This document shows, piece by piece, positions 36,931 to 46,307 of a stretch of 64,000 nucleotides of DNA; positions within the stretch are counted from its first letter, which is position 1, and every line of letters starts with the position of its first letter. A program made the position numbers and the translations under genes. This DNA is from Actinotignum timonense (lineage in GTDB: Bacteria; Actinomycetota; Actinomycetes; Actinomycetales; Actinomycetaceae). The notes below the pieces were generated by a model. That model did no database searches, was not told the DNA's origin, and saw nothing but the letters and a program-made list of their open reading frames with translations. The DNA lies in the NCBI RefSeq assembly GCF_900155575.1, contig NZ_LT706966.1, positions 1,451,425 through 1,515,424 of the forward strand. Direction: 5' to 3'.

Positions 36931-37962
36931 ATGGGACTGATCGTTGGAGCTTTACTCACCACCGGGATTCTCACGGTTATCCGCGCTCTGTGCGGTTCGG
37001 CGGTGGTGGGCGGTTCGGATCGCCCGCGCTACGCTGGCGATTCGCGCTGGTCGGGACTGCCGGGGCGCCTCGGATCGGCTCGCGTCGCGATTTCCTGGCG
37101 CCGGCTCGGGATAAGTATCTGCTGCGGCCTCGGCCTGGCCTTAGCTGCCGTGCTCGGCACCGGGCATCCTTTCCTCGTCGCCGCCGGGGGAGTAATAGGG
37201 CTCTGGCTGCCGGTCTGGCATGCCCGTCACGCAGGTCGGAAAGCGAGGGATATACAGCGCCTCGCCTGGCCCGACCGCATCGATAAGCTGCTGTCCTCCC
37301 TCCGGGCCGGGCGCACTATCCCCGAAGCTCTTCTCTATCTCGCCACCCGGCCAGATGCCCCTCCTGCGCTGCGCTCCTTCGCCACCCACCTGGAAACAGC
37401 CGGAAGCTTTGACACCTCCCTAACCCGTCTCAAAGATTCCTTCCACGACCCGGTATCAGACCGGGTCCTCGAAATTCTCCGACTCGCGGTGCGCCACGGC
37501 GGCCACGATCTACCCCGCGTCCTGGAATCCCTCGCGGTATCCCTGCGAGCAGAAAACCGGGCCCGGGGCGAACTCCTCGCCCGGCAATCCTGGACCGTTA
37601 ACGCGGCACGGGTGGCCGCACTCGCCCCGTGGCTCGTCCTCCTGCTGCTCTCCACCAGGCCGGGCACGATGGACGCCTTCACCTCGCCAACCGGCACCCT
37701 CATCCTGCTGGTTGGCCTGGCCGCCACACTGCTCGCCTACGGACTCATGCTCCACCTGGGCCGACTCCCCGAAGAACAACGAGTCCTGGCCGGCTCCCCG
37801 GGATTTGCGCCGGGATCAGCGCCGGGAGCCTCAGCGGGAGTATCCCCGGGAGCCTCACCGGAAGCCCCGCCGGGAGCCTCGGCGGCTGCTGTGCCAGGCG
37901 CCGCAATGGCCGGCCAGCACTCGCCTCCCCGTCCCAGTCGCGCCCGACGCGCCGCCGTATAG
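36931..37962 (+). CDS. tadB: TadB-like type II secretion F protein
   Basis: 343 residues, 2 nt after tadA. Membrane segments near residues 60-90 and at 230-280 flank the GspF core (DKLLSSLRAGRTIPEALLYL, LRLAVRHGGHDLPRVLESLA). It forms the inner-membrane platform on which the TadA motor acts. The C-terminus is a low-complexity Pro/Gly/Ala/Ser repeat (PGFAPGSAPGASAGVSPGAS), encoded by a simple GGGAGCCTC-type DNA repeat at about 37800-37890. Confidence 0.85.
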   Translation: MGLIVGALLTTGILTVIRALCGSAVVGGSDRPRYAGDSRWSGLPGRLGSARVAISWRRLGISICCGLGLALAAVLGTGHPFLVAAGGVIGLWLPVWHARHAGRKARDIQRLAWPDRIDKLLSSLRAGRTIPEALLYLATRPDAPPALRSFATHLETAGSFDTSLTRLKDSFHDPVSDRVLEILRLAVRHGGHDLPRVLESLAVSLRAENRARGELLARQSWTVNAARVAALAPWLVLLLLSTRPGTMDAFTSPTGTLILLVGLAATLLAYGLMLHLGRLPEEQRVLAGSPGFAPGSAPGASAGVSPGASPEAPPGASAAAVPGAAMAGQHSPPRPSRARRAAV

Positions 37963-37977
37963 GAAGGGACCGCTCCT

Positions 37978-38883
37978 ATGCTTCTTCCCCTTCCCATGCT
38001 CGTTCCCGCACCCCTCCCCGCACTGACCGGGAGTCTCTGCGCGGCGGGCCTCGTGCTCCTCGGCTGGTGGTGGCTCTGGCCGGGCCCCGCACTGGTCTCA
38101 CGCATCGCGCCCTACCTGGGCGGTGCCCGCCCGCGCCTGCCCCATCGCATCATCCGGATGGTGCTGCGCGGCGCGGAAAAATTCGGTTCCACTCATGCAT
38201 CGGTCACGGGCCGTCTCCACCGTTTAGGGGAGGGCGACGTCGCAGACTTCCGCTTTGCCCAATTACGCGCGGGAGTACTCGCCGGAGCAGCCGGTATCGC
38301 GCTCGGGCTAGCCTGCCTGGCCCGCGGATTACCCGCGGCGCTCGCGGCCGCCTGCCCCGTGCTCTTCCTCATTGGTGCCATCCTCGCCGTGGACTCTCAG
38401 CTCACCGCACGCCTGCGCCGCCGCGACAGCGCTATCACCGCCGAACTTCCTGATATCGCCCACCTCCTGAGCATCGCGGTGGGGGCGGGCACCAGCATCG
38501 TGGGAGCTATCGAATACGTTGCGAGCTTTGCCGGCGGAGCCCTGGGAAAAGAACTGAGGCGAACCCTCGGAGATGTCTATGCCGGTGACCCGCTCACCAC
38601 GGCCCTGCGCCGCCTCAACGAACGGGTACACAACCCGGCCTTGCAAAGCCTATGCGAAGCCTTACTTGCTGCTCTCGCCCACGGTTCCCCACTCGCAGAC
38701 ACCTTGCGGGTACAGGCCGAAGAAGCACGAGATTACGCGCGCCGCCAACTCCTTGAACGCGGAGGACGCCGCGAAATCCTCATGATGATTCCCGTTGTTT
38801 TCCTCATTTTGCCCTTCATCGTGGTCATCGCCCTCTACCCGGGCCTGGCCCGACTCACCTTCCTTCCTCTCACCTCCCCATAA
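37978..38883 (+). CDS. tadC: TadC-like type II secretion F protein
   Basis: 301 residues, ATG preceded by GGAAGGGA. GspF core: LPDIAHLLSIAVGAGTSIVG, ALRRLNERVHNPALQSLCEA and RGGRREILMMIPVVFLILPF. Hydrophobic segments at the N-terminus, at about 95-140 and at the C-terminus. It should form the second half of the Tad platform with TadB. Confidence 0.87.
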   Translation: MLLPLPMLVPAPLPALTGSLCAAGLVLLGWWWLWPGPALVSRIAPYLGGARPRLPHRIIRMVLRGAEKFGSTHASVTGRLHRLGEGDVADFRFAQLRAGVLAGAAGIALGLACLARGLPAALAAACPVLFLIGAILAVDSQLTARLRRRDSAITAELPDIAHLLSIAVGAGTSIVGAIEYVASFAGGALGKELRRTLGDVYAGDPLTTALRRLNERVHNPALQSLCEALLAALAHGSPLADTLRVQAEEARDYARRQLLERGGRREILMMIPVVFLILPFIVVIALYPGLARLTFLPLTSP

Positions 38884-38924
38884 ACCACCGCCACAACCAA
38901 CCTATCTAGCGAAAGGAACTACTT

Positions 38925-39137
38925 ATGTCAGTGAGTACGCACGGCGCGCTTATCCACTCTGATCTACCAGACTCAACGTGGACCGCTCCGGATTCCGGCG
39001 AACGCGGAGACGTGCCCGGCTGGGTACTTGTCACCCTCATGACCGTCGGCCTGGTGCTCGCCATCTGGGCAGTAGCCGGCCCGGCTCTCACGAATCTCTT
39101 CTCCACCGCCATCGAACGCATCTCGAGTTTTTCATGA
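38925..39137 (+). CDS. Flp-type pilin-like small protein
   Basis: 70 residues, ATG preceded by GAAAGGAA. A hydrophilic leader of about 29 residues ends in ERG, followed by DVPGWVLVTLMTVGLVLAIW, a single hydrophobic helix as in type IVb pilins of actinobacteria. The position after tadC supports a pilin role. No prepilin peptidase gene is in the window. The stop overlaps the next start (ATGA). Confidence 0.75.
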   Translation: MSVSTHGALIHSDLPDSTWTAPDSGERGDVPGWVLVTLMTVGLVLAIWAVAGPALTNLFSTAIERISSFS

Positions 39138-39568
39138 GAAAGACACGTGATCCCTGTGCTCCCACTTCCGAACGCGGCAGTGCAGTCGTCGATTTTTGCC
39201 TGCTCGCCGGGGTGGTGGTACTAGCTGCCCTGGCGCTCGCGGTTCTCGGATCCCGCGTCTTTGCAATCGAACAGATACGTGATTGCGCAGTACGGGCCGC
39301 TCGCGCGGGAGCGGTACGCCAGCTCAGCCTGCCCGAGATAGCCGCGCAGGCCACCGCGGACATCACCGCGCGGGTCCCCGCCTGCCAGTGCGCAGCCAGC
39401 GCGAGCACGATCCGCATCGGGGAAGAGGACTTCCTACGAGTCGAGATCACCGGAACATATTCCTCCCTCCTGGGAACACACCCGGTCAAGCTGCGATCCC
39501 ACGCACACGTCCTCACCGCTCGCGGGGCGCACACCCACCCGCCACCCGCGAAAGGAGCACGGTTATGA
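39134..39568 (+). CDS. TadE-like pilus assembly protein
   Basis: 144 residues; ATG overlaps the pilin stop. ERGSAVVDFCLLAGVVVLAALALAV-type N-terminal helix is TadE-like, although the usual Glu before Phe is Asp. Two close Cys (ACQCA) lie in the outer part. It is a minor pseudopilin candidate. Overlaps the next gene by ATGA. Confidence 0.8.
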   Translation: MRKTRDPCAPTSERGSAVVDFCLLAGVVVLAALALAVLGSRVFAIEQIRDCAVRAARAGAVRQLSLPEIAAQATADITARVPACQCAASASTIRIGEEDFLRVEITGTYSSLLGTHPVKLRSHAHVLTARGAHTHPPPAKGARL

Positions 39569-40005
39569 AAAACCAGGTGAACCACCGAAGCATCCGCGAA
39601 AAGGGAAACGGCACTCTGGAAGCCCTCGCTATCCTCGTCATGCTTGTTCTCCCGCTCCTCATGTTTACCGTGGAAAGCACCGGGATTACCCGCGCCCGGG
39701 CGGTCGCCGCGCAGGCAGCTCAGGAAGCAGCCCGCAGTTTCGCAACCGCGGACAACACAGCCAGCGGAACAGCGCGAGCACGGGCGGTTGTCCACGCCGC
39801 GGTAAGCGATGCTGCGGTTAGCGGCGCCGCCCTAAGCGGTGCGCCCCCGCGGATCTCCTGTTCCGCCCACCCGTGCCTAAGCCCGGGAGCACGTATCACC
39901 GTCACGGTCGAGGTCTCGGTTCCGCTCGCTTATTTTGGGCGCACTGTTCTTATAGAGCAGAGCGCCTCAACAACCGTGGACCGTTTTCGAGAGGCGCGGC
40001 CGTGA
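39565..40005 (+). CDS. Second TadE-like protein
   Basis: 146 residues, translationally coupled to the previous gene. KGNGTLEALAILVMLVLPLL is the pseudopilin-type start; the middle is Ala/Val-rich with short repeats (AVSDAAVSGAALSGA). A Cys pair (ISCSAHPCLS) may form a disulfide outside the membrane. Its last codons lie inside the first copy of the 36-bp tandem repeat at 39976. Confidence 0.78.
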   Translation: MKNQVNHRSIREKGNGTLEALAILVMLVLPLLMFTVESTGITRARAVAAQAAQEAARSFATADNTASGTARARAVVHAAVSDAAVSGAALSGAPPRISCSAHPCLSPGARITVTVEVSVPLAYFGRTVLIEQSASTTVDRFREARP

Positions 40006-40047
40006 ACAAGCGTGGATCGTTTCCGAGAGGCGCGGCCGTGCACACCC
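39976..40047 (+). repeat. 36-bp tandem duplication across a stop/start junction
   Basis: Unit 1 (39976-40011) and unit 2 (40012-40047) match at 27 of the first 29 bases. Each contains GAGAGGCGCGGCCGTG, that is a ribosome-site-like GAGAGG and a GTG codon. Unit 1 supplies the end of the TadE-like gene and the GTG at 40002; unit 2 supplies a second in-frame GTG at 40038. Confidence 0.85.
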
Positions 40048-40469
40048 TGGTGAAATCTCCGGCACTGCGGGCACGAGCAGCACCCCGGGAACGCGGCAAT
40101 ATCCTCATCCTGGGCCTGGGAACCTGGGCGCTCAGTGCCGTGCTGTGCTTAGGCTTCGTCTACCTCGCCACCGTCCTCACCGCCCGGCACACACTCCAGG
40201 GGCAAGCCGATTCCGCCGCGCTCGCGATCAGCCAAGAGATCACCCGCGAATGTTATTTCAGCAGCGCCACCCTGAGCGATTGCCATCCCAGCCCGGCCAC
40301 CGTGCGCCAGCTCGCCGCTGCAACATGTCCCGCGGAGCGCGTGCTGCCAGATACCGGCGCGGATAGCGCCGGCGTCGTCGTCGCCCTGGAAAAAACGGTG
40401 CGGCTTCCGGTACTGGACCTTCCCGTGCCGATACGTGCGCAGGCCCGGGCGCGCCTTGACCTGAGGTAG
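40002..40469 (+). CDS. Rv3654c/TadG-like pilus-associated protein
   Basis: 155 residues from the GTG at 40002 (GTGA overlap with the previous stop), or 143 from the GTG at 40038. After a basic leader, ERGNILILGLGTWALSAVLC starts a hydrophobic helix, then ARHTLQGQADSAALAIS, as in the mycobacterial Rv3654c family of TadE-like proteins. Cys at ECYF, DCHP and TCPAE could form disulfides. Last gene of the tad operon. The 12-residue peptide encoded by the repeat (VNKRGSFPRGAA) appears only if the upstream start is used. Confidence 0.75.
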   Translation: MNKRGSFPRGAAVHTLVKSPALRARAAPRERGNILILGLGTWALSAVLCLGFVYLATVLTARHTLQGQADSAALAISQEITRECYFSSATLSDCHPSPATVRQLAAATCPAERVLPDTGADSAGVVVALEKTVRLPVLDLPVPIRAQARARLDLR

Positions 40470-40478
40470 CCTTATGCC

Positions 40479-41678
40479 GTGAGTGATTTTTCCGAACGTC
40501 TTGACCATCTGCGCAGTGTTTTTCACCAAATCGAAGCGGTGACCGATGTGGAGGGCCTCACCGCGCGTATCGCCGCGCTGACGGAAGAATCCTCCGCGCC
40601 CGGGCTCTGGGATGATACTGCCCGCGCCCAAGAGGTCACCTCGAAACTCTCCCATGCCCAAAGCGAACTGGAGAAACTCGAGAAAATGCGCGTCCGTATT
40701 GACGATGCTGGTGCGCTCCTTGAGATCGCGCAGGAAGAAGAACTTTCGGATCCGGCTTCGGCTCGGGAACTCTACGAAGCGCTCGGCGAAGAGATGACGA
40801 GCACCGAAAAAGCGCTGGAAGAACTCCAGATCCGCACCCTGCTCTCCGGCAAATACGATGAGCGCGATGCGGTGGTGACGATTCGGTCCGGGGCCGGGGG
40901 AGTGGACGCGGCCGATTTCGCGCAGATGCTTCAGCGCATGTACCTGCGCTGGGCTGAACGCAGCGGCTACGCCACCAAGGTGCTCGATACCTCCTACGCG
41001 GAAGAAGCCGGGCTGAAATCAACCACCTTTGAGGTGAGTGCTCCCTACGCTTATGGCACGCTCTCGGTGGAAGCCGGGACCCACCGGCTGGTGCGCATCT
41101 CGCCTTTCGATAACCAGGGGCGGCGCCAGACCTCCTTCGCCGCCGTCGAAGTTATTCCGCTGATCGAACAAACCGACCATATCGATATCCCCGATACCGA
41201 TATTCGCATCGATGTGTTCCGTTCCTCCGGGCCGGGCGGGCAGTCCGTGAATACCACCGATTCCGCGGTGCGCATCACCCACCTTCCCACCGGGATCGTG
41301 GTCTCCATGCAGGATGAGAAATCGCAGATCCAAAACCGCGCCGCCGCGATGCGGGTCCTACAATCGCGCCTGCTCCTCCTCAAACAGGAAGAGGAAGCGC
41401 GCGAAAAGAAAGAATTGCGCGGAGATATCAAAGCCTCGTGGGGCGACCAGATGCGTTCCTATGTGCTTCAGCCCTACCAGATGGTCAAGGATCTGCGCAC
41501 CGGGTACGAATCGGGGAATACCGACGCGATTTTCGACGGCGATATTGACGGTTTCATCGATGCCGGTATCCGCTGGCGCGCCACCGGCGAAAAAGCCGGA
41601 GAAAAAGCCGGCGAAAAGAGCAGCGACAAAACCGGCAGCAAGACCAGCGACAAGGCAGGCGAAAAAACCGGTGACTAA
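40479..41678 (+). CDS. prfB: Peptide chain release factor 2
   Basis: 399 residues from GTG 40479. The GGQ loop is [20 protein letters not shown], and ISPFDNQG carries the SPF tripeptide that reads UAA/UGA stops. The early frame is continuous, so there is no programmed frameshift. The start lies 6 nt after TAGCCT without a ribosome site, suggesting a leaderless transcript. Beyond the normal end ([10 protein letters not shown]) is a tail of about 30 residues made of [14 protein letters not shown] repeats, which RF2 usually lacks. Confidence 0.97.
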   Translation: MSDFSERLDHLRSVFHQIEAVTDVEGLTARIAALTEESSAPGLWDDTARAQEVTSKLSHAQSELEKLEKMRVRIDDAGALLEIAQEEELSDPASARELYEALGEEMTSTEKALEELQIRTLLSGKYDERDAVVTIRSGAGGVDAADFAQMLQRMYLRWAERSGYATKVLDTSYAEEAGLKSTTFEVSAPYAYGTLSVEAGTHRLVRISPFDNQGRRQTSFAAVEVIPLIEQTDHIDIPDTDIRIDVFRSSGPGGQSVNTTDSAVRITHLPTGIVVSMQDEKSQIQNRAAAMRVLQSRLLLLKQEEEAREKKELRGDIKASWGDQMRSYVLQPYQMVKDLRTGYESGNTDAIFDGDIDGFIDAGIRWRATGEKAGEKAGEKSSDKTGSKTSDKAGEKTGD

Positions 41679-41795
41679 GTGGGGAAAGCGGGGGAGGAAA
41701 CGCATGAATTTCCCCGGGTACGCGGCGCGTCCCGCGCGATTTTACGGCCTGTTCCGTAGGGTAAAGCACGATAGTAGTAATCTAAGGGCAAGTTT

Positions 41796-42488
41796 ATGAT
41801 CACATTTACCAAGGTGACGAAGCTCTACCAGAAGGGCGCGAAACCCGCGCTGGACTCGGTGAGCGCGGATATTGACCGCGGCGAATTCGTTTTCCTCGTG
41901 GGCCCCTCCGGTTCGGGAAAATCAACGATGCTTTCGCTCATCAACGTTGCCGAACGGCCAACATCCGGAAAAATCGAGGTGCTCGGCAAGGATCTCGCCA
42001 CTGTTTCCCAGCGGCGCGTCCCCTTCCTGCGGCGCCGCATCGGCACGGTGTTCCAAGATTTCCGGCTCCTTCCCGATAAGAACGTGCACGATAACGTGGC
42101 GCTCGCGCTCCAGGTCATCGGCGCGCCCCGCCACCGCATCCGCACCGAAGTGCCGGAAGTGCTGGAAATGGTGGGCCTGGACGGCAAGGAACGCCGCCGC
42201 ATGAACGAGCTTTCGGGCGGGGAGCAGCAGCGCGTGGCCATCGCCCGCGCCATGGTCAATCGCCCCGAAATCCTTCTCGCCGACGAACCGACCGGCAACC
42301 TGGACCAAAACACCGGGCTGTCGATTATGCGCCTCCTGGATCGCATCAACCGCTCGGGAACCACGGTGGTTATGGCCACCCATGATGCCACCGTGGTCAA
42401 CCAGATGCGTAAACGCGTTATTGAGCTGGCCAACGGCGTGATCGTCCGCGATCAGGATCGCGGCCAGTACGGAGGAGGGCAACACTAA
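41796..42488 (+). CDS. ftsE: Cell division ABC transporter ATP-binding protein FtsE
   Basis: 230 residues. Walker [12 protein letters not shown]-loop VFQDFRLL, signature [15 protein letters not shown] and Walker [13 protein letters not shown]. With FtsX it senses division and drives wall hydrolase activation rather than transport. The stop overlaps the ftsX start (TAATG). A TAATCT -10-like word lies about 20 nt before the ATG. Confidence 0.97.
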   Translation: MITFTKVTKLYQKGAKPALDSVSADIDRGEFVFLVGPSGSGKSTMLSLINVAERPTSGKIEVLGKDLATVSQRRVPFLRRRIGTVFQDFRLLPDKNVHDNVALALQVIGAPRHRIRTEVPEVLEMVGLDGKERRRMNELSGGEQQRVAIARAMVNRPEILLADEPTGNLDQNTGLSIMRLLDRINRSGTTVVMATHDATVVNQMRKRVIELANGVIVRDQDRGQYGGGQH

Positions 42489-43402
42489 TGCGCAGTCGTT
42501 TCGTCCTGTCCCAAACATTCAAGGGACTTATCAATAACAAGGCGATGGCTGCCTCGGTTTCCCTCGTCACTTTCGTTTCCCTGCTTTTCGTGGGCGCGGC
42601 CGCGCTGCTCCAAACCCAGATCAGCCACCTGCGTGCCGATTGGTACAGCCAGGTGGAAGTCTCGGTGTTTATGTGCGCGGCGAATGACGCCACCGAACCC
42701 TGCGCCGGTAACGAAGCCACCGACGAGCAAATCAAGGCCATCGATACCGCCCTGACCACCGAACCGCTCGCCTCCCAAGTGGAGCGCTACGAATTCGAAA
42801 CCAAAGAAGAAGCCTTCGCGAACTACCGCGAACAAATGGGCGATTCGGTGTGGCGTGACACGGTGACCGCCGACCAGATGCAGGTTTCCTTCCGCGTCAA
42901 ATTGCACGACCCGGAAAAGTACCAGGTGCTCGTGGAAGACCTCGGCAACCGCCCCGGGGTGCAGAGCGTGTACGACCAGCGCGAACAAATCGAGCCGGTT
43001 TTCGCCACCCTCAACCGCTTCACCGCGATTGCCGGCGGACTGGCCGCGGTCATGATCCTCACGGCGCTCCTCCTCATCCCCACCACGATCCGCCTCTCGG
43101 CAATGTCGCGGCGTAACGAAACGGGGATTATGCGCTACGTGGGCGCCTCGAATTTCTTCATCGAGTTGCCCTTTATTCTCGAGGGAATTATCGCCTCGCT
43201 CGTCGGCGCGATTTTCGCGGTCGGCGGGCTGTGGCTGGCAGCGAAATTCCTGCTCGAGGACTGGATTTCCCAATCTCTGCCGTGGATTCGCGTGATCGGC
43301 GTGAGCGAAGCCCTCCAGGTAGCACCCTGGCTGCTCATCGGCTCGGTGGTGGTGTCCGGCCTGGCATCCTGGATCGCTTTGCGCAGGTACGCACGCGTGT
43401 AG
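42488..43402 (+). CDS. ftsX: Cell division permease FtsX
   Basis: 304 residues, ATG overlapping the ftsE stop. One N-terminal membrane segment (ASVSLVTFVSLLFVGAAALL), an extracellular domain of about 130 residues with two Cys (MCAANDATEPCAG), then three C-terminal segments. RLSAMSRRNETGIMRYVGAS is the typical intracellular loop. The outer domain should bind the coiled coil of the hydrolase encoded next. Confidence 0.96.
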   Translation: MRSRFVLSQTFKGLINNKAMAASVSLVTFVSLLFVGAAALLQTQISHLRADWYSQVEVSVFMCAANDATEPCAGNEATDEQIKAIDTALTTEPLASQVERYEFETKEEAFANYREQMGDSVWRDTVTADQMQVSFRVKLHDPEKYQVLVEDLGNRPGVQSVYDQREQIEPVFATLNRFTAIAGGLAAVMILTALLLIPTTIRLSAMSRRNETGIMRYVGASNFFIELPFILEGIIASLVGAIFAVGGLWLAAKFLLEDWISQSLPWIRVIGVSEALQVAPWLLIGSVVVSGLASWIALRRYARV

Positions 43403-43488
43403 TGAAAGTGGGGCGACGGCGCCGCGGCGTCGTCGCCAATCCTGACGGTACGGCCGCTGGAACAGATATACATAGGAAAGGTGAACCG

Positions 43489-44802
43489 GTGAGAATCGGG
43501 AGCAGACGATGGTTGGGAGCGCTGGCTGCGGGGGCGCTGGGCGTTGCCGGGTTAGCGACGCCGGCGCGTGCCGATGACCGCGACGACCTCGTCCGCCAGC
43601 AAGAACAGCAGGAAGCTGAAATTGAGAATCTGCGTTCCTCCCTCGAGGGCGTGGACGTGGATTTGCAGAACGTCTACCTCAAGCTGCAGGAGACGCAGGC
43701 GCAGGTCCCCGGGGCGCAGGCCGCGTTATTGCAGGCGCAGAACGACGCCGCAGCAGCCCAGCGCGAACAGGAAAAGATCGGTGCGCGCCTGGACGCGGCC
43801 GAGGGAGAGCTCGATTCCATCACCACCTCGATTGCCCAGGGGGAGAAGAAACTGAGCGAAACGCGCGATAACCTCGGCGAGATTGCGCGTTCCGAATACC
43901 GCGGCGATAACCGGGTTTCCACCGTGGAGCTTCTGATCGGTGCGAAGTCGAGCGCGGATTTCTTCAATGCGCTCTCCGCGAACCAGGCGATTACCCGGGT
44001 GCAATCCCAAACTCTCACCGACGTCACCCAAACAACGGCCGCGAACCGGACCCGCGCCCAGCGGCAAAAGGCCGTGCAAGGGGAGATCTCCCAGCTCAAG
44101 AGCCAGGCCGATGCCGCGGTGGCGGAAAAGAAATCGAAAGAAGCGCAGGCCGCGGCCCGCACCAAGGAGCTCGCGGACCTGGAAGCTTCCGTCACCCAGC
44201 AATCTCAGGCTTTGGAGGCCCGGCGCGGGGAATTCCAGAACTCGCTGTCGGCCATGAACGCGGCCCGCGATGATACCGCCGCGCAGATCGCGCGCATTGA
44301 TGAAGAAAACCGGCGGCGCGCCGCGGAAGCGGCAGCTCAGGGCGGTGGGGGAGGTGCCCCGGCGGCGCCCCCGGCAGCTTCGGGCGCGCTCATTCCGCCC
44401 GTTCCGGCCCCGCTGTACGTGACTTCGCCCTTCGGGATGCGGGTCTATCCCTTCGACGGCGGCTGGTGGATGCACGAGGGCGTGGACTTGCGTTCTGCCT
44501 GCGGTAATCCGCAATACGCGGCGGCCGCCGGGGTGGTCGCGGCGGTGCGCCCGGCCTCCGGCAACGGCACGCACGGCAACCAGGTCATTCTCAACCTCGG
44601 CTATATCAACGGTTCGTCCTACGTGGTGGTCTACAACCACCTCTCCGGCTTCAATGTATCCGTGGGGCAGAGCGTGGGCCAGGGCGATGTGATCGGCTGG
44701 ACCGGCATGACGGGCATGGTCACCGGTTGCCACGTACACTTTGAGGTGTGGCAGGACGGCGTGGTCATCGACCCGATGTCCCTGCCCGGATTCTACGAAT
44801 AG
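43489..44802 (+). CDS. Coiled-coil M23 peptidoglycan hydrolase, FtsEX-linked (EnvC/RipC type)
   Basis: 437 residues from the GTG at 43489, with AGGAAAGG upstream. A signal peptide ends near residue 28 (GLATPARA). Residues 30-280 form a long coiled coil, then a Gly/Ala/Pro linker, then a LytM/M23 domain with HEGVDLRSACGN (HxxxD) and GCHVHFEVW (HxH) zinc ligands, all present. The gene follows ftsEX directly. By analogy with EnvC in E. coli and RipC in mycobacteria it should be the FtsEX-controlled wall hydrolase at the septum; here the domain is a metallopeptidase with complete ligands, so it may be active itself. Confidence 0.92.
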   Translation: MRIGSRRWLGALAAGALGVAGLATPARADDRDDLVRQQEQQEAEIENLRSSLEGVDVDLQNVYLKLQETQAQVPGAQAALLQAQNDAAAAQREQEKIGARLDAAEGELDSITTSIAQGEKKLSETRDNLGEIARSEYRGDNRVSTVELLIGAKSSADFFNALSANQAITRVQSQTLTDVTQTTAANRTRAQRQKAVQGEISQLKSQADAAVAEKKSKEAQAAARTKELADLEASVTQQSQALEARRGEFQNSLSAMNAARDDTAAQIARIDEENRRRAAEAAAQGGGGGAPAAPPAASGALIPPVPAPLYVTSPFGMRVYPFDGGWWMHEGVDLRSACGNPQYAAAAGVVAAVRPASGNGTHGNQVILNLGYINGSSYVVVYNHLSGFNVSVGQSVGQGDVIGWTGMTGMVTGCHVHFEVWQDGVVIDPMSLPGFYE

Positions 44803-44884
44803 CGCGGCGTACCCGTTCGCCTCGCCGCGGCCGAATGGCCCGGCGCCAGGAGGGGCCTGACGCGAAGTTGACGAAGAGGATGTC

Positions 44885-45640
44885 ATGACACAAGCACACG
44901 GCTCAACCGATCCCGCTCCCACCACCGACGCAGCCTCAACCGTACGTGACACCGCGCCGGGCGTTTCTAGTACGACGACGCCGCAACGGCCGGGCAGCTT
45001 GCCTAGTGCGGAGAAGCCGGCCGGGGAAGCTGCCCAGCCCGGGGCGGCTGGGGCGGCCGGGACGACTAGTCAGCCCGGTGCCGCTACCCAGCCCGGGGAA
45101 ACCGAGAAGGTAGTTTCGGCTGGCGCGGGCGCAGGTGCTTCGGCCTCCGCGGAAGCATCCGTGCCGGCGAAGAAGAAGCAGAAAACTGATGTGAGCGAGT
45201 ATTCGCGCCGGCAATTAGAGAAGCGTTACGCGCGCGGGCAGCGCAAAGCCACCGCCTACGAAGTGCTCACAGGGGTGCTGGGATTGGTGCTTGCCTGGTT
45301 TGTGTGGGATCGGGCTGCTATTACCGATTCGCCTTACGCGGTGGGAACGCTGCTTTTCGCGGTCGGTTTCGCGGCGCTCATTGTGCTGGCGATGGTACGC
45401 CGCATGATTAATACGATTGCCACGCGGCGGGGAATCGCGGTAGCCGGGGTAGCTACCGGCGTGACTACTTTTGTTATTGGATTGATTATCACCTTGACGG
45501 TGAATACCGATGCGGCAGCTGCGCCGTCGTTCTTCACCGATCATTTGCTGGACGTGAGCGCGCCGGCGGTGGTGCTGCTGGCAGGAACCCTGATTTTTGT
45601 ATGGTTCCTCATCACTGACCAGCGCGAACTCAAGGATTAG
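44885..45640 (+). CDS. Membrane protein of unknown function with disordered N-terminus
   Basis: 251 residues; ATG after a GA-rich stretch (GAAGAGGATGTC). Residues 1-95 are low-complexity Ala/Pro/Thr/Gly, then a Lys-rich stretch (PAKKKQKTDVSEYSRRQLEK) and four hydrophobic segments ending with RELKD. No catalytic motif is visible. It lies between the FtsEX-linked hydrolase and smpB and could be part of either unit. Confidence 0.75.
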   Translation: MTQAHGSTDPAPTTDAASTVRDTAPGVSSTTTPQRPGSLPSAEKPAGEAAQPGAAGAAGTTSQPGAATQPGETEKVVSAGAGAGASASAEASVPAKKKQKTDVSEYSRRQLEKRYARGQRKATAYEVLTGVLGLVLAWFVWDRAAITDSPYAVGTLLFAVGFAALIVLAMVRRMINTIATRRGIAVAGVATGVTTFVIGLIITLTVNTDAAAAPSFFTDHLLDVSAPAVVLLAGTLIFVWFLITDQRELKD

Positions 45641-45655
45641 AACGGAGAAGCCCGC

Positions 45656-46186
45656 GTGGCGAAGAAAAAAGAAGGAAAGCTGAGCGCGGCCCAGCAGGCG
45701 AAAGCCGCGGCCGATGCGCATCAGGTGATCGCGCGCAATAAGAAGGCGCGCCACGATTATTTCATCGAGGACACCTTTGAGGCGGGGATGTCGCTATCCG
45801 GGACCGAGGTGAAGGCGCTGCGCATGGGGCGTGCTTCGCTGGTGGACGGCTGGATTGAGGTGGATCGCGGGCAGGTGTACGCGCACGGGATTAATATCCC
45901 GATTTACGCGATGGGGACGTGGACGAATCACGCGCCTACCCGCAAGCGCCGCCTGCTGCTGCACAAATCGGAGATCGAGAAGCTGGCGCGGGCGGTCGAG
46001 GCGAAGGGCTATACGATTGTGCCCCTCGAGCTGTATTTCGTGCGCGGGCTGGCCAAGCTGGAAATCGCGGTGGCCAAGGGCAAGCAGGAATGGGATAAGC
46101 GCGAAACAATCCGCCGGCGCGAGGCGGACCGGGAGGCGCAGCGGGCGATGTCTGCTGCACGGCGCCGCGAAGGGCTGGTGCGGTAG
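45656..46186 (+). CDS. smpB: SsrA-binding protein
   Basis: 176 residues from GTG 45656. ARHDYFIEDTFEAGMSLSGTEVKALRMGRASL is family-diagnostic (positions about 29-61), with the KGYTIVPLELYF strand and a basic C-terminal tail that inserts in the ribosome. It binds tmRNA for trans-translation of stalled ribosomes. No tmRNA gene is seen immediately downstream, where a CRISPR array begins instead. Confidence 0.97.
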   Translation: MAKKKEGKLSAAQQAKAAADAHQVIARNKKARHDYFIEDTFEAGMSLSGTEVKALRMGRASLVDGWIEVDRGQVYAHGINIPIYAMGTWTNHAPTRKRRLLLHKSEIEKLARAVEAKGYTIVPLELYFVRGLAKLEIAVAKGKQEWDKRETIRRREADREAQRAMSAARRREGLVR

Positions 46187-46307
46187 CGTTTCCGCGCAAT
46201 GAGTGGCACGGCTTGAAGCTGTAGATCTCGGGGTTGGTGAAGTTACCAATCTGCCGCAAACGAAATTGCACGTCGTTTACTTTAGGTGAGTGGTGTGGGG
46301 TAGCAGC

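Noticed and set aside
40479-40560. Possible programmed frameshift in prfB
   Set aside because: The frame is continuous through the region where a UGA would lie, so no frameshift is needed.
46187-46307. tmRNA gene expected near smpB
   Set aside because: No alanine-tRNA-like ends or tag-peptide frame could be found here.
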